A stretch of 38,024 bases of DNA. Source: a virus. The translations under genes and the position numbers were made by a program. This document shows positions 37,313 to 38,024 of this stretch, in pieces; positions within the stretch are counted from its first letter, which is position 1; each line of letters begins with the position of its first letter. A model generated the notes under the pieces. That model had not been told where the DNA came from. It saw only the letters and a list, made by a program, of their open reading frames with translations, and made no database searches. The stretch spans positions 1-38,024 of IMG/VR virus record IMGVR_UViG_3300037189_015940; one strand, written 5' to 3'.

Positions 37313-38024
37313 TTAGTTGTATATTCGCACTTCTATTTGACAATTCAAAATGCCGTCTGTAGGTTGTGGATTGCCACCTGAAAGAGCCATTAAAAATACT
37401 TGAGAATTACTCACCCTCCCAATCTTTACGAAATTGTCGTACGCACCAAAATACGTTGGGGTTGCAAAACAAACTGTCTTATTATTTGTAAAGGTAGAGC
37501 CACTTATTGTGCCTATATACACTCCAGCACTATTTCTAGTCCACGACACAGTTCCGCCAGTATTGTTAAAAACTTGACTCACAACAAAAGGAGGGTCTGT
37601 CGGAAAAGTGCCGGCCATAAGTATAACTACGTAGGATTTATAGTTTAGACCTTCACCAGCAACACCTTGCGGTCCTTGCGGTCCAGTAGCGCCTTCAGCT
37701 GCTAACAACGCCCAATTTCCCGGATTATCGGCAGGGTTTTCATTTTCAGAACCAGCATTACTTTCCGTGTATAAAAACCAAGAAGCCCCGTCATATCCAA
37801 CTGCGTCGTTTTCAAAATAATCAGTGCCTAAAACCCACTGCCCCCTCCATAATAACCCCGCTGGGCCGGCAGGACCCGGAACACCTTGAGGGCCTTGAGA
37901 ACCTTGAGGGCCTGTGTTTCCTTGAGGACCTTGAGGACCTTGAGGACCTACACTTCCGTTTCCAAGAACAAAATCAGCTAATTTTTGAAGTGTGAAATTT
38001 TTAGTTATATTTCCAGCAGAGTCA
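37313..38024 (-). CDS. Collagen-like fibre protein (3' part; start outside the window)
   Basis: The frame remains open to the right edge, so the start lies outside the window; the visible 236 residues include the C-terminus. After SAGNITKNFTLQKLADFVLG comes a collagen-type Gly-Pro-Gln repeat (GPQGPQGPQGNTGPQGSQGP, about residues 29-48), then a WRGQWVLGTDYFENDAVGYD segment resembling carbohydrate-binding modules (W-G-x-W...Y-x-x-x-D-x-V-x-Y-x-G-x-S-W). A second short GATGPQGPQGVAGEG stretch follows, then a beta-rich C-terminal domain (about 105-236). It is probably a trimeric fibre or decoration protein. An internal Met at 37708 is not the true start. Confidence 0.7.
   Translation of the reverse strand, partial: DSAGNITKNFTLQKLADFVLGNGSVGPQGPQGPQGNTGPQGSQGPQGVPGPAGPAGLLWRGQWVLGTDYFENDAVGYDGASWFLYTESNAGSENENPADNPGNWALLAAEGATGPQGPQGVAGEGLNYKSYVVILMAGTFPTDPPFVVSQVFNNTGGTVSWTRNSAGVYIGTISGSTFTNNKTVCFATPTYFGAYDNFVKIGRVSNSQVFLMALSGGNPQPTDGILNCQIEVRIYN
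37915..37950. repeat. 9-base tandem repeat in the collagen-like coding region
   Basis: On the plus strand TTGAGGACC is repeated head-to-tail between about 37922 and 37949, with a close variant just before it. It encodes the Gly-Pro-Gln triplets of the fibre. Such repeats can change copy number by slippage or recombination. Confidence 0.75.

Noticed and set aside
37313-37708. Treating the collagen-like gene as a complete 131-aa ORF
   Set aside because: The same frame remains open to the window edge and contains the collagen repeat and a carbohydrate-binding-like segment, so the Met at 37708 is internal.
1-38024. tRNA genes, CRISPR arrays, insertion sequences or an integrase
   Set aside because: No cloverleaf-like stretch, regularly spaced repeats, terminal inverted repeats or recombinase motifs were noticed by eye; a covariance-model scan was not possible.

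Overview
The window is part of a tailed-phage genome (podovirus-type structural module) that most likely infects a Bacteroidota host. It is AT-rich and densely packed, with ATGA or short start/stop overlaps throughout. Few Shine-Dalgarno sites precede the genes, and several starts are preceded by the Bacteroidota -7 hexamer TAnnTTTG, in the best cases with TTG about 20 bases further upstream. Portal, capsid, ring/connector and tail-hub proteins look like those of crAss-like and Cellulophaga-type podoviruses. That lineage call rests on remembered family patterns, not on a search.

Layout. A short rightward block (1-2271) carries two tiny ORFs, a MazG-like pyrophosphohydrolase, a DnaA domain IV-like protein, an unknown protein and a DUF1064-type nuclease, and ends at a strong hairpin terminator. 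Everything else (2269-38024) is on the minus strand and is read from right to left. In that order there is: a collagen-like fibre protein (cut by the window edge); a cassette of small Lys-rich proteins (DUF6321-, DUF5872- and DUF6496-like) with a GIY-YIG homing endonuclease and an HNH protein; a lysis block (holin candidates, M15 endolysin, overlapping spanin-like pair); tail fibre and lectin-like proteins; small membrane proteins; a packaging block with its own promoter (73-aa protein, double GroES-like protein, TerS candidate, TerL); then portal, scaffold candidate and major capsid protein. A terminator and promoter follow, then an unknown 257-aa protein, a second terminator and promoter, two ring/connector proteins, a 1540-aa tail hub with a cadherin-like domain, a tail accessory protein, a GNAT-like protein, and a set of very large internal/ejection proteins. 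A ferritin-like gene sits among the last.

How it fits together. The rightward block looks like the end of a nucleotide and DNA-metabolism region; the leftward block builds, fills and releases virions. The most unusual items are a ferritin with an apparently intact di-iron site translationally coupled between two ejection-protein genes, a tandem GroES-like protein just before the terminase genes, a free-standing DnaA DNA-binding domain, a spanin-like pair whose second partner lacks a lipobox, and a degenerate zincin-like domain in the 1222-aa internal protein. No tRNA, CRISPR array, integrase or insertion sequence was seen.
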